A stretch of DNA of 25,041 bases, taken from QHXN01 sp040509515. Its GTDB lineage: Bacteria > Acidobacteriota > Blastocatellia > Pyrinomonadales > Pyrinomonadaceae. Made by a program: the position numbers and the translations under genes. Under the pieces are notes generated by a model. That model did no database searches, was not told where the DNA came from, and saw only the letters and a list, made by a program, of their open reading frames with translations. Location of the stretch: the NCBI GenBank assembly GCA_040509515.1, contig JBEVKV010000560.1, forward strand, positions 1-25,041, read 5' to 3'. Positions 7,875-15,123 of the stretch are shown here, in pieces. The first letter of the stretch is position 1, and each line of letters begins with the position of its first letter.

Positions 7875-8510
7875 TCAGTCGGGCTGCCTGCGCTCGCGCA
7901 CATGGAGCGCCAGCTCGACGCGGTTGCTCAGATTCTTCTTGTCGAGGATGCGGCTGATGTGCCCCTCGACCGTCCGCAGGCTGAGGTTGAGTTCCGCGGC
8001 GATCTCCTTGTTGGAGAGCCCGCGCGCCACGGCCTCGGCGACGCGCCACTCCGCGTCCGTCAGGTCTTCGTCGCGGATCAGCTCGTAGTCGTCCGCCTCC
8101 TGCTCCCCGAACATGCGCGCGAGGTCGGAGTGCGTACGCTGGACGCGTTCGAGGATGCTTGAGACGACGGCGACCAACTCCTCCGGCTCGAAGGGCTTCG
8201 TGATGTAGGCGTCGACGCCCGTGCGGAAGCCGGCGATGCGGTCGGCGGTCTCGTCCTTCGCCGTCAGGAAGACGATGGGGACGAGGCGCGAGCGCGGGGC
8301 GGAGCGGAGGTTGCGCACCAGCGCGTAGCCGTCCATGCCGGGCATGCGGATGTCGCTGATGATGAGGTCGGGCAATCCTTCGGCGACGCGCACCATCGCC
8401 TCCGCGCCGCGCCGCGCCGTCACCACCTCGTAGCCTTCCGCGCGCAGCGTCTCCGAGACCGCGAGCAGGAGGCTCGGGTCGTCGTCAACCACCAGTAACT
8501 GTTTCGCCAC
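7875..8510 (-). CDS. Response regulator, REC plus LuxR-type helix-turn-helix
   Basis: The protein is 211 residues from GTG 8510, which has AGGAGGG five nucleotides upstream. The receiver domain (about 1-120) has the acidic pocket VVDDDPS, phosphoacceptor Asp53 (LIISDIRMPGMDG), Thr83 in FLTAKDE and Lys105 in ITKPFEP. A linker leads to a LuxR/FixJ-type helix-turn-helix at about 150-204, with LTDAEWRVAEAVARGLSNKE, then LNLSLRTVEGHISRIL. It is a DNA-binding, phosphorylation-controlled transcription factor. Its start overlaps the 3' end of the histidine kinase gene by 26 nt, so kinase and regulator are co-translated and almost certainly a cognate pair. Two conserved inverted repeats flank this locus and are candidate targets. 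Confidence 0.93.
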   Translation of the reverse strand: MAKQLLVVDDDPSLLLAVSETLRAEGYEVVTARRGAEAMVRVAEGLPDLIISDIRMPGMDGYALVRNLRSAPRSRLVPIVFLTAKDETADRIAGFRTGVDAYITKPFEPEELVAVVSSILERVQRTHSDLARMFGEQEADDYELIRDEDLTDAEWRVAEAVARGLSNKEIAAELNLSLRTVEGHISRILDKKNLSNRVELALHVRERRQPD

Positions 8511-10323
8511 CGCCGCCCTCCTCTCGCGGCTGCTTCCCGCAACCGCCTTCACGCCAGACCGGCAGGTGGAGCGTGAAAGTGCTCCCGCGGCCGACTTCGG
8601 ATTCGACGCCGATCCTACCGCCCATCTGCTCCATCACGTTGCGTCCCAGGTAAAGCCCCAGCCCGACGCCCGACATGTCGGCGTCCTCCAAAAACTCCGC
8701 GTCCGTCGTAGCGCCGCGCATGGCCTCGGAGTGCGGGGCGGGGCGACCGCGGTGGAACTTGTCGAAGAGGAGGGGCATGTCCTCCGCGGGGATGCCGCGC
8801 CCGTTGTCCGCCACGCTGACCAACACCTCGTCGCCTTCCGTGCGCGCCGAGAGCCGGATGCGCCCACCGTCGGGCGTGTATTTGATGGCGTTCTCGATGA
8901 CGTTCGAGAGCACACGGCGCAGCGCCTTCGGGTCGGCGCACGCGCGGGGGAGGTCTTCCGCGGGTTCGACGCTCAGCTCGTGCCCGCGCTTCTCCGCGGC
9001 CCTCGCCTCAGACCTGACGCACGACGAGACGACTTCCGCCACGTCCACGCGCTCGTGCGTGATGCGGAAGACGCCGCCCTCGATGCGCGAGAGGTCGAGC
9101 AGGTTGAGGACGAGGTCGATCTGCCGGTCGCACTCGACCGAGATGGTCTCGACGTACTCGCGACGCTTCGACTCGTCCAACCCGTCGCGCATCAGCAGCC
9201 GGGTGAGCGCCTTGATGGTCGTCAGCGGCGTGCGCATCTCGTGCGAGACGCTTGAGACGAACTCCGACTTCAGACGGTCGAGTTCGGCCAGACGCGACTC
9301 CCTCTCTTCCAGCCGCCCGGCCATCGCGTTGAAGCTCGTCCCGAGACGCGAGATCACGTCGCGCCCCCCGCTCGGCGCGCGCGCGGAGAAGTTTCCCTCG
9401 CCGAACTGCTCGGCGGCAAAGCTCAACAGGCGCACCGGCCGGGCGATGCTGCGCGCGATCAGGAGCGCCCCCGACATGGTGCAGAAGACGACTATTAGTC
9501 CGGCCACGGCGTAGCCGGTCAGTTGCCGCCACGCGGAGGCGTAAAGCACCGCGCTCGGCACCCCGACCGTCACCACGTAGCCCGTCGACCCGACGCATGA
9601 CATTCCGTAGACCCGCTCCACTTCGTCGATTGAGCTTCTCACGACCGCGACCGCCGTGTTCTGCCCCGAGAGTGCCGCGAGCATGTTGGAGTCGCCGAGG
9701 TCGGCCCCGAGCGTGGAGTCGGGCGACTGGCTGCGGTAGACGACGCGCCGGTGCGGGTCGAGCAGCGTGACGAGCGCGCGCTCCGGCAGGATGAGGCCCT
9801 GAAGCGGCTCATTCAGGGACGCGCCGTCGATGCGCGCGACGACCGCGCCCCCGCCTTCGATTGGCGCGGCGACCGCGAGAACGTAATGCCCCTCGCCGCG
9901 CGTCCAATCCGTCTCGACACCCGGGACGCCGCGCCGCGCCGCGTCCAGTAGCCTGCGCGTCACCTCCGCCGGGATGCTCTCGGCGTCCGTCGGATACGCC
10001 GCCGACACTTCCCCGCCCGCGTCCAAGACGCGCACATCGACCCAGTGCGGGCGTGGGTGAAGCGCCGCCCGCAAGTCCGCTCCGACCGCCGTCGGGTCGT
10101 TCAGACGGCCGGACGGGTTCGCGGCTATGGTCAGGAGCGGCTGGCGCTGCGCGTCGAGCCAGCGGTCGAACACCACCGCCGCCAGTTCGGCCTGCTGTTC
10201 CAAAGCCTCGTTGAGTAGCTGCTGCTTGCCGCCCCACACAGCCCAGAGCGACGTGAGCCCGACGAGCAGGAGCGGGACGACCCCGCCCACCGCCAGTGTC
10301 AACAGTCGCCCGCGTATGGTCAC
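8485..10323 (-). CDS. Transmembrane sensor histidine kinase
   Basis: The protein is 612 residues from GTG 10323, chosen because GGAGG lies 6 nt upstream and because a TTG at 10365 would fall within the predicted promoter. Order of parts: membrane span 1 at about 10-31; an extracytoplasmic sensor of about 235 residues, likely Cache-like; span 2 at about 269-291; HAMP to about 345; HisKA with phosphoaccepting His361 (SVSHEMRTPL); and an HATPase with N box Asn478 (SNVIENAIKYTPDG), DNGRG at 506-510 and the G2 box GVGLGL. About 24 extra residues (527-550), rich in Asp, Glu and Ala, sit between the F box (FDKFHRG) and the G2 box, lengthening the ATP lid. It pairs with the overlapping REC-LuxR regulator. 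The signal sensed is unknown. Confidence 0.93.
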   Translation of the reverse strand: MTIRGRLLTLAVGGVVPLLLVGLTSLWAVWGGKQQLLNEALEQQAELAAVVFDRWLDAQRQPLLTIAANPSGRLNDPTAVGADLRAALHPRPHWVDVRVLDAGGEVSAAYPTDAESIPAEVTRRLLDAARRGVPGVETDWTRGEGHYVLAVAAPIEGGGAVVARIDGASLNEPLQGLILPERALVTLLDPHRRVVYRSQSPDSTLGADLGDSNMLAALSGQNTAVAVVRSSIDEVERVYGMSCVGSTGYVVTVGVPSAVLYASAWRQLTGYAVAGLIVVFCTMSGALLIARSIARPVRLLSFAAEQFGEGNFSARAPSGGRDVISRLGTSFNAMAGRLEERESRLAELDRLKSEFVSSVSHEMRTPLTTIKALTRLLMRDGLDESKRREYVETISVECDRQIDLVLNLLDLSRIEGGVFRITHERVDVAEVVSSCVRSEARAAEKRGHELSVEPAEDLPRACADPKALRRVLSNVIENAIKYTPDGGRIRLSARTEGDEVLVSVADNGRGIPAEDMPLLFDKFHRGRPAPHSEAMRGATTDAEFLEDADMSGVGLGLYLGRNVMEQMGGRIGVESEVGRGSTFTLHLPVWREGGCGKQPREEGGGGETVTGG

Positions 10324-10355
10324 AGTCTCCCTCCGCCATATCCGCTTAACCCCCG

Positions 10356-10364
10356 AGTATAACA
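10356..10364 (-). promoter_or_regulatory. Extended -10 promoter of the kinase-regulator operon
   Basis: On the minus strand, TGTTATACT (10364-10356) is an extended -10 box: TG, one base, then TATACT, five of six matches to TATAAT. There is no convincing -35, which is typical of extended -10 promoters. Transcription would start near 10349, leaving a leader of roughly 26 nt that holds the GGAGG site before GTG 10323. Confidence 0.55.
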
Positions 10365-10491
10365 AACCGTGGACACGGCCGGCTTCGTCGCCCTGCCGGA
10401 CGCTGGAAACAGCGCATGCCGATAATTTGCTCGCGTCCGAGGTGAAGAAGTAACTCTGACATCGCCGACGAACTTCCCGCGCGTTCCACGC

Positions 10492-10671
10492 TCACCTTTT
10501 AATCCCGAGAGCAGGCGGTACTGTCGCCCCGCACCTTTCGCACCTGACCGCGGCGGTCAGCCTCTCCTCCGGCACGACCTGCTTGCGGCCGCACCTCGGG
10601 CACCACCTCGTCAGCATCTCCAGCTTCGTCCTCGCAACCGTCTCCGCAATAATCCATGCCAAAGGGTTCAT
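10492..10671 (-). CDS. Small two-CxxC zinc-ribbon protein downstream of USP
   Basis: The protein is 59 residues from ATG 10671, with AGGGAGGG as ribosome binding site. A GTG at 10692 in the same frame would overlap that site and is less likely. Cys24-x2-Cys27 (CPRC) and Cys44-x2-Cys47 (CERC), again with 16 residues between the pairs, form a probable zinc ribbon. An amphipathic helical N-terminus (MNPLAWIIAETVARTKLEML) precedes it. The gene starts 31 nt after the stop of the tandem USP gene on the same strand, so it is probably co-transcribed. It is the counterpart of the zinc-ribbon gene at 7395-7643 in the other stress cluster. Function unknown. Confidence 0.7.
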   Translation of the reverse strand: MNPLAWIIAETVARTKLEMLTRWCPRCGRKQVVPEERLTAAVRCERCGATVPPALGIKR

Positions 10672-10702
10672 CGCCCTTCCCTCCCTTCCCACGCGTGCGG
10701 CC

Positions 10703-11653
10703 TCAGCGCACGACCTCGACCGAACAGGGCGCGCCCGTCACCAGCGCCGCCGCGACGCCGCCCATGCCCGACCTTTCGAGCGGGTGGTCTATCCCGTGTG
10801 AGCCGACGAAGACGGAGTCGGCCGACCACGCCACTGCCTCGTCGATGAGCACCCGCCGCGGGTCGCCCTCTCTCACCTCGACAGACGCGCTCAGACCTTT
10901 CGCGAGCAGCACTGCCCGCGCGCCCTCGGCCATCAGCCGCGCGTTCACCGGCGGGCCTTCGTTGAAGGCCGTTCTAAACTCCCCCAGATTCGGCGTCACG
11001 TCGGCCAACCTGACCGGGCTGCTCCCGTCGTCGACGGCGACGACGCGCACCTCCGTCCCGGCGGGCCACTCGCGCGACCAGACCGCGCGGACGGCGCGCG
11101 TCGCGCCGGCCGACCCGTCCGCGCCGATGATGATGCGCGACGGCGCGCCCTCCTCCTTCTCCGTTCCCCGGCGGGCGACGCGAACCGAGCATTGCGCGCG
11201 GCCGGCGATTGTCTTCGACACGCTGCCCGCGAAGAGACGGCCGAGCGCCGAACGCCCCTGCGAGCCGACGACGATGAGGTGCGGCCGCCACGCCTCCGCC
11301 CTTCTCAACAACTCTTCCGAAGGGTCACCCTCCAGAATCGCGGAACCCACCTCCCAGCCCGGGAATGATGAGCCGACCCGATTGCGCGCACGTTTCACCG
11401 CCTCCCGCGCCTCCGCGTGAAGCATCACGGCCTGCTCCCGCGCCAACTCGACGACCGAAGTCACCCTGCGTGACATCGCCGCCGGCCCCGCAATCTCCGC
11501 CACTGGGAAGTAAGCGCCGACGAGACCGTCCGCGACCGAGACGAGCAGGGCCTCCGCCTCGCGTGGGAGGCCCGCGCGCCGCAAGTCACCCAGAGCCGCG
11601 TCGGCGTGAACCGAACCGTCATACGCAATCAACACCCTCATTCCGTCCTTCAT
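10703..11653 (-). CDS. Tandem-domain universal stress protein
   Basis: The protein is 316 residues from ATG 11653, five nucleotides after AAGGAGG; a TTG three bases earlier is too close to that site. Two UspA domains follow each other. The first starts MRVLIAYDGS and ends with VVGSQGRSALGRLFAGSVSK, a good ATP-binding G-2x-G-9x-GS loop. The second starts RIIIGADGS and contains WSREWPAGTEVRVV; its loop (VGSHGIDHPLERSGMGGV) keeps the first GxxG and is altered later. Such proteins bind ATP or other ligands and support survival under starvation, hypoxia or oxidative stress. The gene is transcribed away from a conserved 33-bp element at 11727-11759, with a possible -10 TATCAT at 11701-11696. Confidence 0.93.
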   Translation of the reverse strand: MKDGMRVLIAYDGSVHADAALGDLRRAGLPREAEALLVSVADGLVGAYFPVAEIAGPAAMSRRVTSVVELAREQAVMLHAEAREAVKRARNRVGSSFPGWEVGSAILEGDPSEELLRRAEAWRPHLIVVGSQGRSALGRLFAGSVSKTIAGRAQCSVRVARRGTEKEEGAPSRIIIGADGSAGATRAVRAVWSREWPAGTEVRVVAVDDGSSPVRLADVTPNLGEFRTAFNEGPPVNARLMAEGARAVLLAKGLSASVEVREGDPRRVLIDEAVAWSADSVFVGSHGIDHPLERSGMGGVAAALVTGAPCSVEVVR

Positions 11654-11726
11654 CAAATCCTCCTTCTCAGGGCCGAACAGCCCTTAACTGTTCATATGAT
11701 AGAAGATGTGTGAAGGCGGAAATAGA

Positions 11727-11759
11727 GTGAAAACACCCGTATTTCGCAGGTGTTGTCAC
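11727..11759. promoter_or_regulatory. 33-bp inverted-repeat regulatory element, copy 2
   Basis: The left arm is GTGAAAACACC (11727-11737), then an 11-nt spacer, then the right arm GGTGTTGTCAC (11749-11759). Ten of eleven arm positions pair. The consensus and spacing are the same as at 7729-7761, while the spacer sequences differ. It lies in the divergent region between the tandem USP gene (start 11653, minus) and the small membrane protein gene (start 11845, plus), so it could control both. Its centre (11743) is 102 nt from ATG 11845, the same distance as copy 1 from its gene. A TATAAA (11797-11802) is a plausible -10 for the plus-strand gene, with no good -35, as expected for an activated promoter. 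Confidence 0.75.
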
Positions 11760-11844
11760 GCTATCGCGCGGCCCGGCGGCGGGCTATCATTCTTACTATA
11801 AAGAGAAACGCTCGGCGTATTGCCGAAGCGTAGAAGGAGGCATC

Positions 11845-12045
11845 ATGGACTTTTTAAGCCCGATTGTTTTCGCCATGACAGTTATCACATTCGTGGGGCT
11901 GGTCGCCGCCGGCTTCATGTTCTGGCGGGAGGTAGCTACGCGGGGGAGGTGGACTCCGGCGAGGCGTGCGGAGCATCTTCGGACTGACTCTTCAACCGAG
12001 TCCGGCGGCCGCGTCGTGTACAGGCGCATGAGGTTGAATGAGTGA
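11845..12045 (+). CDS. Small single-span membrane protein, 66 residues
   Basis: It starts at ATG 11845 behind AGAAGGAGG, an excellent ribosome binding site. One hydrophobic span lies at about residues 5-27 (SPIVFAMTVITFVGLVAAGF onward). A basic, polar C-terminal tail follows (REVATRGRWTPARRAEHL and beyond), so the tail probably faces the cytoplasm. It is divergent from the tandem USP gene and shares the inverted-repeat element at 11727-11759. Its form resembles the 35-residue membrane peptide at 6165-6272 beside the other USP gene. I do not recognise a family. Confidence 0.75.
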   Translation: MDFLSPIVFAMTVITFVGLVAAGFMFWREVATRGRWTPARRAEHLRTDSSTESGGRVVYRRMRLNE

Positions 12046-12069
12046 GTCTACATCAGGAGGCCGCGACCG

Positions 12070-12093
12070 GGCGCGGGGGCCGTTCCCCGCGCC
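12070..12093. terminator. GC-rich hairpin between convergent genes
   Basis: GGCGCGGGG (12070-12078) and CCCCGCGCC (12085-12093) form a perfect 9-bp stem with a 6-nt loop. It lies between the converging small membrane protein gene and gntK, where a shared bidirectional terminator is expected. There is no U-run on either side, so it may instead act as a factor-dependent or 3'-end-stabilising structure. Confidence 0.5.
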
Positions 12094-12110
12094 GCATCTC
12101 CGCCGGGGCG

Positions 12111-12632
12111 TCAGAGGTCAAGACGGCCTCTGATCTCTTTGGCAATCTCTTCGGGGCTCGCAGAGACATCGACCTCGACGGCCGCCGTCGGCTCCTCCAG
12201 CGTGTCGAACTGGCTGCCGAGCAGCGTCGGATTCATGAAGTGCCCGCGGCGCTCGCCGAGCCTTTTTTGAATGACCTCGTAGTCCCCTTTCAGATAAACG
12301 AATAAGACCCTCTCGTCCATAAACAGGAACAGCCGGTAGCTCTTCTTCAGAGCGGAGCAGGCGAGGACGGCCGATTCTCCCCGCACGAGGCAGTCGTGAA
12401 TCAGGCCGCGGAGGGTTTCCAGCCACAGCCGCCTGTCGGCGTCGTCCAGAGGCGTACCGCTTCGCATCTTCTCCACGCTGGCGTCCGAGTGGTAGTCGTC
12501 GGCCTCGTAGAATTTCCAGCCTAGCTCATCCGCGAGCAGCCGCCCGACCGTCGATTTCCCCGAGCCGCTGACGCCCATGAGGACGATGACCTTCGTCTCC
12601 GTCCCGTCCCGCGGCCGTGACACCTCTCTCAT
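12111..12632 (-). CDS. gntK: Gluconokinase
   Basis: This 173-residue P-loop kinase phosphorylates D-gluconate with ATP to give 6-phosphogluconate, feeding the pentose phosphate or Entner-Doudoroff pathway. The Walker A loop GVSGSGKST is at residues 20-28. It is followed by the family-typical FYEADDYHSDASVEKMRSGT (41-60), PLDDADRRLWL and the ACSALKKSYR motif (91-100). RGHFMNPTLLGSQFDTLE near the C-terminus is also characteristic. The length matches the family. It begins immediately after the stop codon of the redoxin-like gene (TAG then ATG), so it is the last gene of the khtT-khtU operon. Association with a cation/proton antiporter is unusual and may reflect metabolic acid stress; that is inference. 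Confidence 0.93.
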   Translation of the reverse strand: MREVSRPRDGTETKVIVLMGVSGSGKSTVGRLLADELGWKFYEADDYHSDASVEKMRSGTPLDDADRRLWLETLRGLIHDCLVRGESAVLACSALKKSYRLFLFMDERVLFVYLKGDYEVIQKRLGERRGHFMNPTLLGSQFDTLEEPTAAVEVDVSASPEEIAKEIRGRLDL

Positions 12633-13190
12633 CTACTTCCCCTTCACGCTTCGCCCGTCCGTCAGGCGCGCGAGCCGCGGCCGCATGTTGAGCAGGAAGG
12701 AGCCTCTGGGGCCGAACCCTTCGAGGGGCTTGCCTTCGACACGCCCCTCCCCGTCCAGCACGACGACCAGAGGAATCTGCCCCCTGCCGTACTTCCTGAG
12801 AGTCTTCCCGCCGGGGTCGCGGAGTATCGGCAGACGCAGCCCGCGCTTACGAAGATGCTCGCGCACCTCCTCGTCCGAGGCGTAGTTCTTCGACCCCGGC
12901 GTCTCGGGGTCTGTGCTAACGAGATAGAAGACGACGCCCCGCGGGGCGAACTCGAATTCGAGCAGGCGGACGGACTCCGCCTGCTCCTTCGTCACGCGCA
13001 GCCGCGCGTCGCCGAAAATGAGCACGACCACCTTGCCGCGCAAATCTGCGCTGGTGACGTTTCCGCCGTCGAGAGACCTGAAGGAGAACTCCGCCGGCGC
13101 TTCACCCTGAGCGCCGCCGGCGCGGGGCGCGGCGCAAACCATGAGTGACGACAGAAGGACGGCGGCCGCGACTCGGTGAACTCTCAACAT
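12633..13190 (-). CDS. Exported redoxin-like protein lacking catalytic cysteines
   Basis: The protein is 185 residues from ATG 13190, five nucleotides after AAAGGAG; an ATG directly before it (13193) is too close to that site. A signal peptide (MLRVHRVAAAVLLSSLMVCA, cleavage near APRAGGAQG) leads to a TlpA/AhpC-like thioredoxin fold: FSFRSLDGGNVTSADLRGKV, then VVLIFGD, a later VVFYLVSTDPE, and PLVVVLDGEGRVEGKPLEGF. Where redoxins carry FWATWCxxC, this reads FGDARLRVTKEQ, with no cysteine. The mature protein appears to contain none at all, so classical thiol oxidoreductase activity is unlikely. It lies 32 nt after khtU and abuts gntK in the same operon. It may act as a binding or regulatory protein in the periplasm. 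Confidence 0.8.
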   Translation of the reverse strand: MLRVHRVAAAVLLSSLMVCAAPRAGGAQGEAPAEFSFRSLDGGNVTSADLRGKVVVLIFGDARLRVTKEQAESVRLLEFEFAPRGVVFYLVSTDPETPGSKNYASDEEVREHLRKRGLRLPILRDPGGKTLRKYGRGQIPLVVVLDGEGRVEGKPLEGFGPRGSFLLNMRPRLARLTDGRSVKGK

Positions 13191-13222
13191 CATTGCTCCT
13201 TTACCATCCGCGAAGAGACGTT

Positions 13223-14455
13223 TCACCCTTCCGCTTCTTCGATTCCTTCGTCCGCCGCCTTCGTCTTTCCGCGCCGGCCGAATAACTTCTCGAAGAGACC
13301 GTAAATACGCTCCGACTCTTTCGCCAGCAGCGGCGAGGCGCTCGCCAGAATCAACACGTACAGCGCGGCGAACGGCTGCAAGACCGCCATCAAACCGCCG
13401 GCGAGGGCGAGGTTGACGATGATGATGGAAAACTCGCCGCGCGCGAGCAGCGTGAACGAGGTGTTGAGCGAGCCGACGGCAGACAGTTTGGCGCGGCGTC
13501 CGACAATCAATCCGGCGATGACGACGCCGACGAGCGAAAGCAGCGCCGCGCCGGCCGCCAGCCACGCCGCGCCGCCCAGAGTGAACGGGTCAATCGAAAG
13601 ACCGAAGCCGAAGAAGAAGATCGCGCCGAAGAAATCGCGGAACGGCACGACGAGGTGCTCCATGCGCTCGCTGTGTTCGGTCTCGCCGAGTATCAACCCC
13701 AACAGCAGCGCGCCGATGGATTCGGCGACGTGGATGGTCTCGCCGAGCCCGGCCAACAAAAACAGGCAGGCGAAGACCACGACGACGAAGACCTCGTTCG
13801 AGGAGATGCGGAGCAGCCGGTTCAGGAGCGGCGTCGCCCAACGCCCGACCACCATCAGGCCGACGATGAAGCCGAGCGCGACGCCGCCGGACGAGAGCAC
13901 GCCGCCGATTGAGGTCGCGCCGCTCAGCACGACGCCCGAGATGAGCGACAGATAGACGGCGAGGAAAACGTCCTCGAACATCGTGATGCCGAGTACGATT
14001 TGAGTTTCGGGATTCGCCATGCGCCGGTAGTCGAAGAGAATTTTGGCGACGATGGCGCTCGACGAAACGGTCGTCAGGCCGGCGATAATCAGCGCCTCGC
14101 GCAGAGGAAAGCCCGCGAGATAGCCGAACGTGAACCCGACGGTGAAGTTGATGCCGACGTAGATCGAGCCGCCCACGAGAATCGAACGCCCCGCCTCAAT
14201 CAAACGCGAGACGTTGGATTCCAGGCCGAGGTAGAACAACAGGAAGAGGACGCCGACGCGCCCCATGTACTCGATCAGCGAGCCGGTCTCGATGAAGCGA
14301 AAGTCGAAGACGCCGAACTGCGGGGCGTGCGGCCCGACCGCCATGCCGATGATGATTAGAAAAGGGACGTTGGACAGGCCGAGTTTGTGGGCGAGCGCGA
14401 CCGCGAACGCAATCAGCATCAGCGCCAGGCCGATCTCTAAGATGATGTTATCCAC
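13223..14455 (-). CDS. khtU: CPA2-family K+(cation)/H+ antiporter subunit
   Basis: This 410-residue membrane protein has about 11-12 hydrophobic spans and the Kef/KhtU signature: NVPFLIIIGMAVGPHAPQFG, VLFLLFYLGLESN, GLTTVSSSAIVAKIL and the FEDVFLAVY segment carrying the buried acidic pair, then ARGEFSIII. It exchanges potassium or other monovalent cations for protons across the inner membrane. It starts at GTG 14455, 4 nt after the stop of the KhtT-type gene, so the two form an antiporter and its regulatory subunit. No RCK domain is attached, only a short charged C-terminal tail; regulation is supplied by the separate KhtT protein. In Bacillus the KhtTU complex effluxes K+ and is stimulated by c-di-AMP and alkaline pH. 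Confidence 0.92.
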   Translation of the reverse strand: MDNIILEIGLALMLIAFAVALAHKLGLSNVPFLIIIGMAVGPHAPQFGVFDFRFIETGSLIEYMGRVGVLFLLFYLGLESNVSRLIEAGRSILVGGSIYVGINFTVGFTFGYLAGFPLREALIIAGLTTVSSSAIVAKILFDYRRMANPETQIVLGITMFEDVFLAVYLSLISGVVLSGATSIGGVLSSGGVALGFIVGLMVVGRWATPLLNRLLRISSNEVFVVVVFACLFLLAGLGETIHVAESIGALLLGLILGETEHSERMEHLVVPFRDFFGAIFFFGFGLSIDPFTLGGAAWLAAGAALLSLVGVVIAGLIVGRRAKLSAVGSLNTSFTLLARGEFSIIIVNLALAGGLMAVLQPFAALYVLILASASPLLAKESERIYGLFEKLFGRRGKTKAADEGIEEAEG

Positions 14456-14459
14456 CGGC

Positions 14460-14960
14460 TCACCCCGCCCTTCCTTCGACCAGCAGGCGCTTGACGGCGT
14501 TAATCGTGCGGCGGTCGCCCGCGAGGATGAGCGTCGCGCCTTCGTTCAAGACGGTGTCGGCTTCCGGGTTGACGCGCTTCGTCTGGTCTGCTTCGAGTAT
14601 CGAGACGATGGACGCGCCCGTCGCGGTGCGAACCTGAAGGTCGCGGATGGTTCTGCCGATGCACGCCGCCCCTTCTTCAATCGTGAACCACTCCAGCACG
14701 AGGTCGCCCAAAATAACCTCCGCCATCGGCAGATTTCGCGGCACGTAAGTCAGCCCGCCGATGATGCCGGCGATCTGCCGCGCCTCGCCGTCGGAGAGCC
14801 TCAAGACCGACGCCGGGCGCTCCATGTTGCGGCGCGTGAAGTGGTACAGCTCGCGCGTGCCGTCGTCATGAATCACGATGACCAGCCGGTCGCCGGCCAT
14901 CGTCTCCACCTGAAACTTGCGCCCGACGCCGGGAAGAAACACTTCGCTGATCGTGGACAT
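14460..14960 (-). CDS. khtT: KhtT-type regulatory subunit of the K+/H+ antiporter
   Basis: This 166-residue cytoplasmic protein has the same length as Bacillus KhtT. The N-terminal part reads EVFLPGVGRKFQVETMAGDR and VIVIHDDGTRELYHF, as in the KhtT/YhaT family. The C-terminal RCK_C (TrkA-C) domain, about residues 78-162, contains EWFTIEEGAACIGRTIRDLQ, GASIVSILE and NEGATLILAGDRRTINAVKRL. In known systems this domain binds cyclic di-AMP and gates the antiporter. It is the first gene of the operon khtT-khtU-redoxin-like-gntK. A weak AAGGAAGG lies about 12 nt before ATG 14960. The AT-rich stretch just upstream (about 15040-15064) probably holds the promoter, though I cannot place its boxes. Confidence 0.9.
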   Translation of the reverse strand: MSTISEVFLPGVGRKFQVETMAGDRLVIVIHDDGTRELYHFTRRNMERPASVLRLSDGEARQIAGIIGGLTYVPRNLPMAEVILGDLVLEWFTIEEGAACIGRTIRDLQVRTATGASIVSILEADQTKRVNPEADTVLNEGATLILAGDRRTINAVKRLLVEGRAG

Positions 14961-15064
14961 GATGGGATTCGCCTTCCTTCGGTAAAAATTTCAGAAGCAG
15001 TTGTTCGGGAACGTCGATTACAGAAATCCCCGACTCGTCCGTTTAATTATTGAATATTTAGTTT

Positions 15065-15102
15065 GGCTCTAGAGTAGCATAGCGCCTTGCTACTCCAGAG
15101 CC
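15065..15102 (-). terminator. Long hairpin after the endonuclease/phosphatase gene
   Basis: GGCTCT-A-GAGTAGCA (15065-15079) pairs with TGCTACTC-C-AGAGCC (15088-15102): 14 base pairs with one mismatch and an 8-nt loop. It starts 22 nt after the stop codon of the minus-strand gene ending at 15124, the right place for its terminator. The minus-strand sequence after it is AU-rich (AAACTAAATATT) but lacks a clean U-run. Confidence 0.6.
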
Positions 15103-15123
15103 GTTGGAATTACCGGGTGGCGA

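Noticed and set aside
8566..9255. 229-codon open frame opposite the histidine kinase
   Set aside because: It is antisense to well-supported kinase domains and its product resembles no protein.
11641..11656. Alternative TTG or later ATG starts of the tandem USP
   Set aside because: TTG 11656 is only two bases from the ribosome binding site, and ATG 11641 is too far; ATG 11653 has the best spacing.
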